A DNA stretch of 51,849 nucleotides from Limnohabitans sp. (GTDB lineage: Bacteria > Pseudomonadota > Gammaproteobacteria > Burkholderiales > Burkholderiaceae_C). The stretch's first letter is position 1. Every line of letters begins with the position of its first letter. This document shows, one piece after another, positions 37,787 through 49,162 of this stretch. Under the pieces are notes generated by a model that ran no database searches, had not been told where the DNA came from, and saw only the letters and a list, made by a program, of their open reading frames with translations. The stretch covers positions 1 to 51,849 of the forward strand of contig SHXD01000018.1 in assembly GCA_009693505.1 (NCBI GenBank), given 5' to 3'. The translations under genes and the position numbers were made by a program.

Positions 37787-37831
37787 AAACCTCACCCCAA
37801 CACCGCTAAGAGCGGGCATGGCATGAGGTTT
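37787..37831 (-). repeat. Composite hairpin downstream of nrdB
   Basis: AAACCTCA (37787-37794) and TGAGGTTT (37824-37831) enclose an inner CCGCT-AAG-AGCGG hairpin (37803-37815). It starts 26 nt after the nrdB stop and is followed on the minus strand by a short T-run (GGTTTT), a possible weak terminator. Confidence 0.5.
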
Positions 37832-37856
37832 AAACAGAATTGTCATGTTTGAATGT

Positions 37857-39071
37857 TTAATCCCAAGACAGGGCACCGCCCGACTGGTATTCAATGACGC
37901 GGGTCTCGAAGAAATTGCGTTCTTTCTTCAAGTCAATCATTTCGCTCATCCAGGGGAAAGGATTTTCTTCGTTGGGGAAGAGAGCTTCCAAGCCAATTTG
38001 AGTGGCACGGCGGTTGGCGATGTAGCGCAAGTAGCCTTTGAACATGGAGGCGTTGAGGCCGAGTATGCCGCGGGGCATGGTGTCTTCGGCATAACGGTAT
38101 TCGAGTTCAACGGCTTTCAAGAACAACTCATTGATTTCGGCTTTGAATTCAGTGGTCCACAACTGGGGGTTCTCGAGTTTGATCTGGTTGATCAGGTCGA
38201 TGCCGAAGTTACAGTGCATGGATTCGTCGCGCAGGATGTATTGGTACTGCTCGGCAGCACCGGTCATCTTATTTTGACGACCCAAGGCCAGAATTTGGGT
38301 AAAGCCCACGTAAAAGAACAAGCCTTCCATGAGGCAAGCGAACACGATGAGCGACTTTAAAAGCGTCTGATCTGTTTCTTGTGTGCCCGTTTTGAAGTGC
38401 GGGTCCATGATGGCGTGGATGAACGGAATCAGAAACTCGTCTTTGTCGCGGATGGACTGAACTTCGTTGTACGCGTTGAAGATTTCGCTTTCGTCCAGGC
38501 CCAAAGACTCAGTGATGTACTGGTAGGCGTGGGTGTGAATGGCTTCTTCAAAGGCTTGGCGCAACAAGAACTGACGGCACTCAGGCGCAGTGATGTGACG
38601 GTAAGTGCCCAGGGTGATGTTGTTGGCCGCCAAAGAATCGGCTGTGACAAAGAAACCCAAATTGCGCTTGACCAAACGGCGCTCGTCTTCGGTTAAACCA
38701 TTGGGGTCTTTCCAAAGGGCAATGTCGCGGGTCATGTTGACTTCTTGCGGCATCCAGTGGTTGGCGCAAGTGGCGAGGTATTTCTCCCAGGCCCATTTGT
38801 ATTTGAAGGGCACCAACTGGTTGACGTCGGTTTGACCATTGATGATGCGCTTGTCGGCTGCATTCACGCGGCGAGCGGCACCGGCGGGCGCAGCTTGCGT
38901 GCTAGCTGGCGACATGACCGGTGAGGGTGATGCGACAGGGGAGTTGCTTGTGGATGTGTTGGCTGTGAAAGAAGACAGATCAGCAAGGCGGTCTACAGAT
39001 GGACCGCTTGGGGGGAAGCTTGGCATTGCAGGTTGCAATACAGGTGCAGATGAATCGTTCCAGGACAACAT
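37857..39071 (-). CDS. nrdB: Ribonucleotide reductase class Ia small subunit NrdB
   Basis: 404 residues from ATG 39071 (MLSWNDSS), GGAA upstream; a TTG 12 nt further up is possible. The first ~70 residues are a Ser/Pro/Ala-rich extension, then [20 protein letters not shown]. Diiron ligands and the radical Tyr are visible: Asp in TADSLAANN, Glu, His and Tyr in [13 protein letters not shown], and a later ESMHCNFG. The C-terminus ends QSGGALSWD. NrdB generates the tyrosyl radical used by NrdA to make dNTPs. 205 nt separate it from nrdA. Confidence 0.93.
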   Translation of the reverse strand: MLSWNDSSAPVLQPAMPSFPPSGPSVDRLADLSSFTANTSTSNSPVASPSPVMSPASTQAAPAGAARRVNAADKRIINGQTDVNQLVPFKYKWAWEKYLATCANHWMPQEVNMTRDIALWKDPNGLTEDERRLVKRNLGFFVTADSLAANNITLGTYRHITAPECRQFLLRQAFEEAIHTHAYQYITESLGLDESEIFNAYNEVQSIRDKDEFLIPFIHAIMDPHFKTGTQETDQTLLKSLIVFACLMEGLFFYVGFTQILALGRQNKMTGAAEQYQYILRDESMHCNFGIDLINQIKLENPQLWTTEFKAEINELFLKAVELEYRYAEDTMPRGILGLNASMFKGYLRYIANRRATQIGLEALFPNEENPFPWMSEMIDLKKERNFFETRVIEYQSGGALSWD

Positions 39072-39276
39072 AGAAATTTCCAATGATTGAATTATGAAAG
39101 CTTGCGGACGAAATGCAAAGCAATGTTTTGAAATGAAATGAAATCACGCGAAGAAGTGTTGTGCTTTTGCATCGTCTTGTTTTGAATTTCTTCTCGAAGT
39201 TCGCTTCAATTTTCTTTGCAGTGATTTATGAATGGTGATCTTTTGAATGAATTTTTGAATTTGTAAATTTAAAAAA
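39072..39276 (-). other. nrdA-nrdB gap, nothing recognised
   Basis: AT-rich 205-nt gap with repeated GAAAT and TTTTGAAT tracts. It is too short to hold a gene, and I see no clear terminator or promoter in it. nrdB is probably cotranscribed with nrdA. Confidence 0.5.
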
Positions 39277-42186
<2,910 letters not shown>

Positions 42187-42286
42187 GGCGTTCTTTGTGA
42201 TCAAGGTCAGTTCGGTTTTAATTTATTTTGGTTCGACAAAGAGGCGGTTTTCTTGGTTTTCACTAGACCGTGACTTTGACGTTCAG

Positions 42287-42302
42287 ACACTATATATGGG
42301 GT
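42287..42302 (-). promoter_or_regulatory. NrdR box overlapping the nrdA -10
   Basis: ACACTATATATGGGGT matches the palindromic NrdR consensus (ACAC-WATATAT-rich) and overlaps the -10. A second half-matched box lies exactly 32 bp further upstream, the spacing typical of NrdR tandem sites. Confidence 0.78.
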
Positions 42303-42317
42303 CTGTGATGAATTCAA
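42289..42317 (-). promoter_or_regulatory. nrdA promoter
   Basis: On the minus strand TTGAAT (42317-42312) and TATAGT (42294-42289) are 17 bp apart. The start would be near 42281, leaving a ~95-nt leader before ATG 42186. Box positions on and above it fit repression. Confidence 0.72.
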
Positions 42318-42318
42318 G

Positions 42319-42334
42319 CCACTAGGGGTAGTGT
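42319..42334 (-). promoter_or_regulatory. Second NrdR-like box upstream of nrdA -35
   Basis: CCACTAGGGGTAGTGT keeps both CACTA and TAGTG half-sites of the NrdR palindrome, but its central ATAT is GGGG. It lies 32 bp (start to start) from the first box. A third loose match, ACTCTATATTTGGTGC (42462-42477), is 175 bp from the first and has no partner. The 430-bp gap 42187-42617 otherwise holds only the nrdA leader and AT-rich sequence. Confidence 0.55.
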
Positions 42335-42617
42335 TTGGGAAATATCTGTGCGTCTGTGCAAGAAAGATACTTTGGGCGACTCAGAGATCATACAAATGTG
42401 ACTGTTTTGGGGAAAAAAAAGATGGCTTGAAGTCCGCATCAAATCTGCAAGTTTTGTAGAGACTCTATATTTGGTGCGGGTTTGCTTGCAATTGCCTTCG
42501 CAAATCCTTACAAATAAATGCGTTGCCAAATTGACTTGATGCACTTGCTCTCTGAAATCCTCAAAACGGTGCAAGCAAATGGCAAAAATGTAATGAATGA
42601 AAATTTTTCAAAATAAT

Positions 42618-43187
42618 TCAATTATTGGGGAAAAACTGATGCGGCCAAGCCACATTTTTCTTCAACAAAGCCCAATCGAAACCTGGACCTGGGTCTTTTT
42701 TCCGAGCCGGTGCAATGTGTTCATGGCCCGCAATGTGCGCGATGGGGTAATGCTTGCCAAGCGCCAAACAAAGTGGTGCCAGGCTTTCGTATTGAGCCGC
42801 TTCAAAGCTGCAGCCCTCTAAGCCTTCCAGTTCAATGCCAATTGAGTCGTCATTACAATTATTGCGGCCTCGATAGCTGGAGGCGCCGGCGTGCCACGCG
42901 CGTTGCTCGCAGCTCACAAATTGCCAAACCTTGCCCGTTCGTTCAATGAAAAAGTGTGAGGAAACTTCCAAGCCTCGAATGGATGTGTAGTAGGGATGGG
43001 CTTCCCAGTCGAGTTGATTGGTAAAGAGTTGTTGAACGGCGCCCGTGCCAAACTCCCCGGGAGGAAGGCTGATTGAATGAATCACCAGCAAATCAAGGAT
43101 GGCGCTAGGGGGGCGTGGGCCAAAGTTGGGCGACTCGCATTTTTCAGCGCCTAGGCACCAACCCTGTTGCCAATTGTCAAAGCTCAT
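42618..43187 (-). CDS. ampD: 1,6-anhydro-N-acetylmuramyl-L-alanine amidase AmpD
   Basis: 189 residues. Amidase_2 (N-acetylmuramoyl-L-Ala amidase) fold with zinc ligands H37 in LLVIHSISLP and the C-terminal GHEHIAPARKKDPGPGFDW (His and Asp); FFIERTGKVWQFV and RAWHAGASSYRGR are typical. No signal peptide, so it is the cytoplasmic AmpD that cleaves anhydro-muropeptides during wall recycling. Its peptide product feeds Mpl. It lies 430 nt upstream of nrdA and 5 nt after the PP0621-like gene on the minus strand. Confidence 0.92.
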   Translation of the reverse strand: MSFDNWQQGWCLGAEKCESPNFGPRPPSAILDLLVIHSISLPPGEFGTGAVQQLFTNQLDWEAHPYYTSIRGLEVSSHFFIERTGKVWQFVSCEQRAWHAGASSYRGRNNCNDDSIGIELEGLEGCSFEAAQYESLAPLCLALGKHYPIAHIAGHEHIAPARKKDPGPGFDWALLKKNVAWPHQFFPNN

Positions 43188-43192
43188 GGCAC

Positions 43193-43468
43193 TCAGGCCA
43201 ACTGATCGCCTGCGGCTTGGCGATGAGATTCAGAGCAATAACGACCGGCGCGGCCTTTCACCATGTCAGATTCGGGCAGGTGAACGCCGCAGTGATCACA
43301 CGCGTGCATGGCGCTAGGTTCTTGCAAGGCATCTTTGGCATTGGCATTGCCTTGGGATGCAGCATTGTGAGGCTTGTCTTGTTGTTTCTCTTTGAGTGCA
43401 TTCAGGCGGTTTCTTCGCCACAACCAAACCCCAAACAAAACAGCCAGCAAAAAAATGAAGATTTTCAA
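43193..43468 (-). CDS. PP0621-family small membrane protein with zinc-ribbon-like tail
   Basis: 91 residues. A single N-terminal membrane helix (FIFLLAVLFGVWLW), a polar linker, then a Cys/His module: CDHCGVHLPESDMVKG followed by RYCSESHRQ, resembling a small zinc-binding tail. Matches the PP0621-like proteins found beside ampD or ypjD in betaproteobacteria; function unknown. The start overlaps the preceding gene by 4 nt (ATGA), and 5 nt separate it from ampD. Confidence 0.75.
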   Translation of the reverse strand: MKIFIFLLAVLFGVWLWRRNRLNALKEKQQDKPHNAASQGNANAKDALQEPSAMHACDHCGVHLPESDMVKGRAGRYCSESHRQAAGDQLA

Positions 43469-44271
43469 AGGCTGCGTCCCAAAATGACTTCAAGTACAAA
43501 CCGCGATCCGGCGTAGGCGAACAACAATAATGCTGAGCCTGTGTAGAGCACCCGCACAGCGCGCCGGCCACGCCAACCAAACTGATGGCGTCCGAGCAAA
43601 AGCGCGCCAAAGGTGAGCCAAGACAAAACAGAAAACACGGTTTTGTGATCCAACTTCCAATGAACGCCTGCGGCGCCGTACAGTTGTTCGCCAAAAACAA
43701 AGCCCGCGATGAGGGTAAAGGTGAGCAAAATAAAGCCCAGCAGCACAAAGCGGAACATCAGGCGCTCGAGCGTGAGCAAGGGCAGGCCGCTTTGGTTTTC
43801 GTTGCCTTTGCGAATTTCAATCTCTGCGTTGGTCATGAGCGCTGCGTGAACCACGGCAGCCGCAAACATGCCATACGACGCAATGCCCAAAGCCCAGTGC
43901 AGGGGTAGCCAAATAGAGGCAGACACTTGAAGTGTTTGACCGGGGAAGTACCAAGACAGCGCCACTGCGGCGCTGCCCAAAGCCGCCATGGCCCAACGTG
44001 CTTTGAACTTTGGAAAGTATTGGCTCTCAACTGTATAAGCAGTTAACACCCACCAGATGGTGACCGACAAAGCCGGCGCAAAACCAAAACGGGGTGTTTC
44101 GCCCCACAAGCCCAGACCCAGCGTGAAAGCATGCATGACCCAAGCCAACCACAGGTATCGACGGGTCAAGTTGGGGCCCATTCGATCGGCTACAAGAGCT
44201 GGAATGCCATAGGCGATGATGGCTAAAACGGTCAACCACATCGCCAATTCAGAGGGACTGGCTAAAATCAT
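43465..44271 (-). CDS. ypjD: Cytochrome c assembly (CcsA/YpjD-type) membrane protein
   Basis: 268 residues with about eight membrane helices. The block LHWALGIASYGMFAAAVVHA and the C-terminal His region VHWKLDHKTVFSVLSWLTFG match the CcmC/CcsA-type heme-handling family; YpjD/CorE members are short. The role is uncertain: related proteins handle heme or copper in the inner membrane. It is divergent from ffh with a dyad between them. Confidence 0.82.
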   Translation of the reverse strand: MILASPSELAMWLTVLAIIAYGIPALVADRMGPNLTRRYLWLAWVMHAFTLGLGLWGETPRFGFAPALSVTIWWVLTAYTVESQYFPKFKARWAMAALGSAAVALSWYFPGQTLQVSASIWLPLHWALGIASYGMFAAAVVHAALMTNAEIEIRKGNENQSGLPLLTLERLMFRFVLLGFILLTFTLIAGFVFGEQLYGAAGVHWKLDHKTVFSVLSWLTFGALLLGRHQFGWRGRRAVRVLYTGSALLLFAYAGSRFVLEVILGRSL

Positions 44272-44282
44272 GCTTCCTAGTT

Positions 44283-44326
44283 TAGCGTTTTGAGCCGCTG
44301 CAATCTGGCAATAGGCTCAAAAGCTA
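44283..44326. repeat. Interrupted inverted repeat between ypjD and ffh
   Basis: TTTTGAGCC (44288-44296) and GGCTCAAAA (44314-44322) are perfect inverted copies; with one bulged G the match extends to TAGC (44283-44286) and GCTA (44323-44326). It lies in the 78-bp divergent gap, in or just before the ffh leader. It may be an operator or an RNA hairpin. Confidence 0.55.
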
Positions 44327-44349
44327 GCGGTTTATGAAAAATTTTCTTT

Positions 44350-45747
44350 ATGGCCTCCGCTCTCACCGACAAACTCTCGCAACTCGTTAAGCAGATCAGT
44401 GGACAAGCGCGGATCACGGAATCCAACGTGTCCGACATGCTGCGTGAGGTGCGCATGGCGCTCTTGGAGGCCGACGTGGCACTGCCTGTCGTGCGAGATT
44501 TTATTGCCCGGGTCAAAGAAAAAGCCTTGGGTCAAGAGGTCCTGGGTTCTTTGAAACCCGGCCAAGCCTTGGTGGCCATCGTGAACCGCGAGCTGGCTGC
44601 CACCATGGGCAATGGTGTGGCGGACATCAATTTGGCGGCGCAACCTCCTGCCGTGATCTTGCTGGCGGGTTTGCAAGGTGCGGGTAAAACCACCACAACG
44701 GCCAAGTTGGCCAAACACCTGATAGAGAAGCGCAAGAAAAAAGTGCTTACAGTGTCGGGCGACGTTTACCGACCCGCGGCCATTGAGCAGTTGAAAACTG
44801 TCACGGCACAAGCTGGCGCTGAATGGTTTCCCAGCACGCCTGATCAAAAGCCTTTGGACATTGCGCGCGCCGCCATTGACTACGCGCGCAAACATTTCTT
44901 TGACGTGCTGTTGGTGGATACAGCCGGTCGCTTGGCCATTGACGAAGCCTTGATGGCCGAAATTCGTGAACTGCACGCTGTTTTGAATCCGGTTGAAACC
45001 TTGTTTGTGGTCGATGCCATGCAAGGTCAAGATGCCGCCAACACCGCCAAAGCATTCAGCGATGCGCTGCCACTCACCGGCATTGTGCTCACCAAAATGG
45101 ATGGCGACTCACGCGGTGGCGCTGCTTTGTCAGTGCGTCAAATCACGGGCGCTCCCATCAAGTTTGCAGGTACCAGCGAAAAAATTGATGGCCTCGAAGT
45201 GTTTGATGCCGAGCGCCATGCTGGCCGCATTTTGGGCATGGGCGACATCTTGGCCTTGGTTGAGCAAGTTACGGCAGGCATCGACATGGAGGCCGCTCAA
45301 AAAATGGCGGCCAAAGTCAAAAGCGGCGCTGGCTTTGATTTGAATGACTTCTTGGCACAAATTCAGCAAATGAAACAGATGGGTGGTTTGTCGAGCTTGA
45401 TGGACAAGCTGCCCAGCCAACTGGCGGCCAAAGCGGGCAACATGGATTTGGGCAAAGCAGAAAAAGACATGGCCCGCAAGCAAGGCATCATTCACAGCAT
45501 GACGCTCAAGGAGCGCAGTAAACCTGAACTCATCAAGGCCACCCGCAAGCGCCGAATTGCCATGGGCGCGGGTGTTCAAGTGCAAGAGGTGAACCGCTTG
45601 CTCAAAGAGTTTGAGCAGATGCAAGACATGATGAAAAAAATGTCGGGCGGCGGCATGATGAAAATGATGAAGCGCTTGGGCGGCATGAAGGGCATGGGCG
45701 GCTTGGGTGGCATGGGCGGGGGCGGATTCCCCGGCACGAAGCGCTAA
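44350..45747 (+). CDS. ffh: Signal recognition particle protein Ffh
   Basis: 465 residues, ATG 44350, with no clear Shine-Dalgarno sequence. N domain, GTPase G domain (LAGLQGAGKTTTTAKLAKHL; VDTAGRLAIDE; LTKMDGDSRGG) and a Met-rich M domain ending MMKMMKRLGGMKGMGGLGGM, which binds signal peptides and 4.5S RNA (not in this window). Targets inner-membrane proteins to FtsY. Convergent with the next gene, 18 nt apart, with no terminator visible between them. Confidence 0.96.
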   Translation: MASALTDKLSQLVKQISGQARITESNVSDMLREVRMALLEADVALPVVRDFIARVKEKALGQEVLGSLKPGQALVAIVNRELAATMGNGVADINLAAQPPAVILLAGLQGAGKTTTTAKLAKHLIEKRKKKVLTVSGDVYRPAAIEQLKTVTAQAGAEWFPSTPDQKPLDIARAAIDYARKHFFDVLLVDTAGRLAIDEALMAEIRELHAVLNPVETLFVVDAMQGQDAANTAKAFSDALPLTGIVLTKMDGDSRGGAALSVRQITGAPIKFAGTSEKIDGLEVFDAERHAGRILGMGDILALVEQVTAGIDMEAAQKMAAKVKSGAGFDLNDFLAQIQQMKQMGGLSSLMDKLPSQLAAKAGNMDLGKAEKDMARKQGIIHSMTLKERSKPELIKATRKRRIAMGAGVQVQEVNRLLKEFEQMQDMMKKMSGGGMMKMMKRLGGMKGMGGLGGMGGGGFPGTKR

Positions 45748-45765
45748 ATCTGAAGAAAGAATTTT

Positions 45766-47277
45766 CTAAATGCGGCTGAAATATTCGCGCCGCTGAAATT
45801 CAACTTTGTCTTCTGCTTCGTCAAACCGATTTTGCTCAGATTGTTTGATGCGCTGGTAGTAGCGCACAAAGTGTAGGCCTAAACCTTCGCACAGCGCCTT
45901 GTCTTGACCTAAATGCGCAAGGGCATCGCCCAATGTCAGAGGCAGGCTAGCGGCAGATTCTGCATAAGGCGCTTCTGTGGCCAAGGGTGCTTCTAATGAA
46001 TTTTGGATGCCATCAAGGCCTGCCAAAATTTGAGACGCCATGTATAAATAGGGGTTGGCTGCGGGCTCTCCCAATCTGTTTTCGATGCGTGTGGCATGGT
46101 CGCCCGCGCCGCCCACCACTCTGAGCATGGCGCCGCGATTGTCAAGGCCCCACACAATGGATTGAGGTGCAAGCGCGTTGGGCTTGAAGCGCCCGAAGCC
46201 ATTGACCGTGGTGGTGCACAAAGATGTGATGCCTTGCGCGTGAGATAAAAGTCCCGCTAAATACTGGGCCCCTAAATGGGTGAGAGTGTGGCGCGCGTTG
46301 TTGGCTTGAAGACCCGCTGCTTCTTGAATGTCTGCAGCCGATGTTCGTGCAAAAAGATTCTGACCACTTTGAAGATCGAAGAGTGATTGGTGCAGGTGCC
46401 AGCCGCTGCTCATGATGTTTTCAAACGGGGGTCGGCACATGAACGTGGCGTGATAACCGCCTCGCCGCAAGGCTTGTTTGACGGCGCTTCTGAACAACAC
46501 CATGTTGTCGGCGGCGGTCATGGCATCGGTGACTTTGAACACCGCTTCAACTTGGCTGGGGCCGAGTTCAATCTCTAAAGACAACAGCGGCAAGCCCAAG
46601 TCCTGAGCGGTTTGCTTCACAATTCTCAGAGCAGGTTCTGCGCGGTCAAACCACAACTCATTTAACAAGTTGTAGCCAGGATGGATCATGCTGACTTGCG
46701 GCGCGAGTCCAGGCCAAGAAGCTTGGGCAGGGTCGGCATCACCGCCATGTTCTGCATCTTTGAGTTTGTAAATGTGAAACTCAACTTCAAGACCGCATTT
46801 CATGCCCCAGCCTTTGGCGGCCAGTTTTTCAAGCGCGCTTTGCAAGATGCGTCTCGAATCATATGGCACGGCTTGACCGTTAGGAAACCACGGTTGGCAT
46901 AACAGCCATCCGGTTTTTTCGGCCCAAGACAGTATTTTGAACGTGCTGGGATCGGGCAGCAGCATGACATTGCTGGCGCCTTCAAATCCGGGCAACTCAG
47001 TTTTGACATTGGCCTCAAACACCTTGTACACCGTGCGGTCGGAAGTGTCTTTGAGCATGAGGGTGCTGACCATGCCCATGCCATCTGCAAAGGCGGTGGC
47101 CAATTCGGAGGTCACCCATGTTTTGCCGCGTAAACTGCCGTGCACATCGCACCACACCAAACGTATCCATTCCAGGCCTGAAGCTTGGGCCAGGGTCAAA
47201 ACCCGTTGAACTTCAGCTTGCCTATGAGGCGTGTTCTGGCCGCATTGCTCGGCAAAGCTGATGCGTTTTAAATTCAT
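45766..47277 (-). CDS. Glutamine-synthetase-family ligase (likely gamma-glutamylamide ligase)
   Basis: 503 residues from ATG 47277, which overlaps the Rieske gene stop as ATGA. GS fold: Mg-binding E164 and E166 in CGLEVEFHIY, E237 and E244 in EIELGPSQVEAVF, His in SGWHLHQSLF (H294/H296), and Arg-rich NRGAMLRV and RIENRLGEPAANPYLYMASQ. These residues look intact, so it should be an active ATP-dependent ligase. Sequence and length are unlike GlnA (468 aa); the family includes PuuA, IpuC and aniline TdnQ-type enzymes that join glutamate to amines. Its amine substrate is unknown; the coupling to an oxygenase is the main clue. Confidence 0.85.
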   Translation of the reverse strand: MNLKRISFAEQCGQNTPHRQAEVQRVLTLAQASGLEWIRLVWCDVHGSLRGKTWVTSELATAFADGMGMVSTLMLKDTSDRTVYKVFEANVKTELPGFEGASNVMLLPDPSTFKILSWAEKTGWLLCQPWFPNGQAVPYDSRRILQSALEKLAAKGWGMKCGLEVEFHIYKLKDAEHGGDADPAQASWPGLAPQVSMIHPGYNLLNELWFDRAEPALRIVKQTAQDLGLPLLSLEIELGPSQVEAVFKVTDAMTAADNMVLFRSAVKQALRRGGYHATFMCRPPFENIMSSGWHLHQSLFDLQSGQNLFARTSAADIQEAAGLQANNARHTLTHLGAQYLAGLLSHAQGITSLCTTTVNGFGRFKPNALAPQSIVWGLDNRGAMLRVVGGAGDHATRIENRLGEPAANPYLYMASQILAGLDGIQNSLEAPLATEAPYAESAASLPLTLGDALAHLGQDKALCEGLGLHFVRYYQRIKQSEQNRFDEAEDKVEFQRREYFSRI

Positions 47278-48638
47278 GCGGCTTGGTTCAATGAAGCATT
47301 CCAAGGTGCACCATCGCGTTTGGCCTGCATGGTGTCGGTCGACCATGCTTGCCAATTGTGGGCGGGTGCAATGCCATCTACCGTGTCCGGTCCTGTTCGA
47401 GATGCGGCCACTTCAGGGCTGGCAAAACCTGGCGGTAACAAACCCGCGGCCACATCGTCAATGGCCTTGGCCAAAATACGCCGGTTGGCAATGATCACTT
47501 TGTCGGAGGTGCCCAAATGTTCGCGCGTGCGGTTTTGGATGGCGCCCATGCTTTCGCAAGCCCACTGATCATGCACATTGATGTCGTCTTCGCCCATGCC
47601 TAAAAAGGTGCGCGTCATTTGCTCTTCTGGGTTGAAGCCCCATTGGTTGTGTTGGCCAGATTTTGGAATGTAGTCGGGCAAACTGATTGCTGCTAGGCGT
47701 TGCTTGCGCATGGCGTCTTTGTTGACAGGATCGGCAAAGCTGGTGAAGACCGCATACCAGTAAGTGCGCGTGTCATCGACTGGCACGTGCATTTGGGTGA
47801 TGGTCATGGTTTCCGACAAAGGAATCACAAAGGTGTTGGGAAACAAGGCATTGGTAATGCGAACGTGCGTGAGTTTTTCGTTCAGGGGCCTGAGCGTGGT
47901 CAGTTGAAAGCCGTAGGGCTTTTCTGTGAAAGAAATCTCGGGCTGATCAAACTCGCGCATGACTTTTGTCATGGGCCATTTTTCACCATCTATTTCGCCG
48001 GCACTGGCGCCGCGAAATTGCTTGCCGTAGGTGTCTTCAAGCGAGGCGTCGTTGAAAAAACGGTGCAAGAAAGAAGCATGGGCAGGGTCGATGCCCACTT
48101 CAAATGCTTGCAGCCAATTGCAATGCCACAAACCTTTGAATGCGAAGGTGTGTGTGCCAGGTGCTTTGAAACAATCGAGTTCTGGCAAGGGTGGTGGCGT
48201 ACTGCCTTCAGCGCCCATCCATGCAAACAAAATGCCGCTGCGTTCTTGAACGGGGTAATTGCGCTGCTTGATGCGCGAGCACAAAACGCTGCCTTTGGGC
48301 TCGGCAGGCGTTTCTAGGCATTGACCCGTGACGTCAAATTTCCAACCATGGAAGGGGCATCGAAGGCCATCGCCTTCATTGCGGCCGAAGGCCAGATCGG
48401 CCCCGCGGTGCGGACAGTCGCGGTCTAGTAAGCCAAATTCGCCTTGTGCGTTTTTGAACAAGACCAAATCTTGGCCTAGCAACTTGACAGCCTTGACGGC
48501 TCGAACGCCCATGCGGGGATCTAGTGCGGGATTGAACTCATCCAGCAAGGCCACTGGGTGCCAATAGTGGCGCATGACTTGCCCACAAGGGGTGCCTGGG
48601 CCAATGCGCGTGACGCGCTCATTTTGTTCTGCTCTCAT
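47274..48638 (-). CDS. Rieske-type aromatic-ring-hydroxylating oxygenase alpha subunit
   Basis: 454 residues from ATG 48638. The [2Fe-2S] Rieske motif is C75-x-H77 and C94-x2-H97 (CPHRGADLAFGRNEGDGL and RCPFHGW). The catalytic mononuclear iron site has D184, H187 and H192 in VGIDPAHASFLHRF. The sequence resembles phthalate/phenoxybenzoate-type single-component alpha subunits (LigX/PobA-like), which need a separate reductase not in this window. Its stop overlaps the ligase start, so the two proteins are probably made together. Substrate unknown. Confidence 0.88.
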   Translation of the reverse strand: MRAEQNERVTRIGPGTPCGQVMRHYWHPVALLDEFNPALDPRMGVRAVKAVKLLGQDLVLFKNAQGEFGLLDRDCPHRGADLAFGRNEGDGLRCPFHGWKFDVTGQCLETPAEPKGSVLCSRIKQRNYPVQERSGILFAWMGAEGSTPPPLPELDCFKAPGTHTFAFKGLWHCNWLQAFEVGIDPAHASFLHRFFNDASLEDTYGKQFRGASAGEIDGEKWPMTKVMREFDQPEISFTEKPYGFQLTTLRPLNEKLTHVRITNALFPNTFVIPLSETMTITQMHVPVDDTRTYWYAVFTSFADPVNKDAMRKQRLAAISLPDYIPKSGQHNQWGFNPEEQMTRTFLGMGEDDINVHDQWACESMGAIQNRTREHLGTSDKVIIANRRILAKAIDDVAAGLLPPGFASPEVAASRTGPDTVDGIAPAHNWQAWSTDTMQAKRDGAPWNASLNQAA

Positions 48639-48745
48639 CAAATCACTTTAACGCAAAATGCTGAGAAAGAAAATGATTTAAGCTTCGAGCCAGTTCATTT
48701 CTGGCACAAGTGCAAAAGATGCGGGTCCACTTTTTGAAGCAAAGT

Positions 48746-49162
48746 ATGAATTCTGAAAATCTTTTGTTTGTTTACGGCACCTTGCTGTCGGGCCTGAGTA
48801 ACCACCATCACGTGGCAGGTGCAACTTGTTTGGGCGAAGCCAATATTCAAGCAGCTTTGTTTGACATGGGCGAATATCCGGCGCTCAGTGTGCAGGGTGC
48901 GTGGGCACTGCCACTCGGCCCTGTGCTGGGCGAGCTGTACCAAATTGAGCCAGCGCAATGGCAAGGTTTGGACGACTTAGAAGAAGTGGATCCTGATTCA
49001 ATTGAAAACTCAATGTACTTGCGTGTGCCAATTCAGGTGCAATGGCAGCATCCTGAAGGGACGCGGACTGTGGCTGCGCAAGTCTATGTGTACAACTGGT
49101 CCTTGGCGGGTAGGCCGCGCATTGAACATGGCGACTTTCGCCGCCATTGCTTAAAGCGTTGA
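48746..49162 (+). CDS. Gamma-glutamylcyclotransferase (AIG2-like) family protein
   Basis: 138 residues from ATG 48746 ([19 protein letters not shown]). The GGCT motif VYGTL is near residue 9 and the catalytic-Glu region reads [19 protein letters not shown]. Family enzymes release 5-oxoproline from gamma-glutamyl amines or amino acids. It is divergent from the Rieske gene, 107 bp apart, and its 3' end overlaps the miaB end by 12 nt (convergent). A link to the ligase/oxygenase pair is inferred from position and chemistry. Confidence 0.82.
   Translation: MNSENLLFVYGTLLSGLSNHHHVAGATCLGEANIQAALFDMGEYPALSVQGAWALPLGPVLGELYQIEPAQWQGLDDLEEVDPDSIENSMYLRVPIQVQWQHPEGTRTVAAQVYVYNWSLAGRPRIEHGDFRRHCLKR

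Noticed and set aside
42462..42477. Third NrdR-like box (ACTCTATATTTGGTGC)
   Set aside because: It has several mismatches, lies 175 bp from the first box and has no partner at 32 bp; AT-rich sequence gives such matches by chance.
47700..48317. 205-residue plus-strand frame opposite the Rieske gene
   Set aside because: It runs antisense to the conserved Rieske coding sequence and has no recognisable domain.
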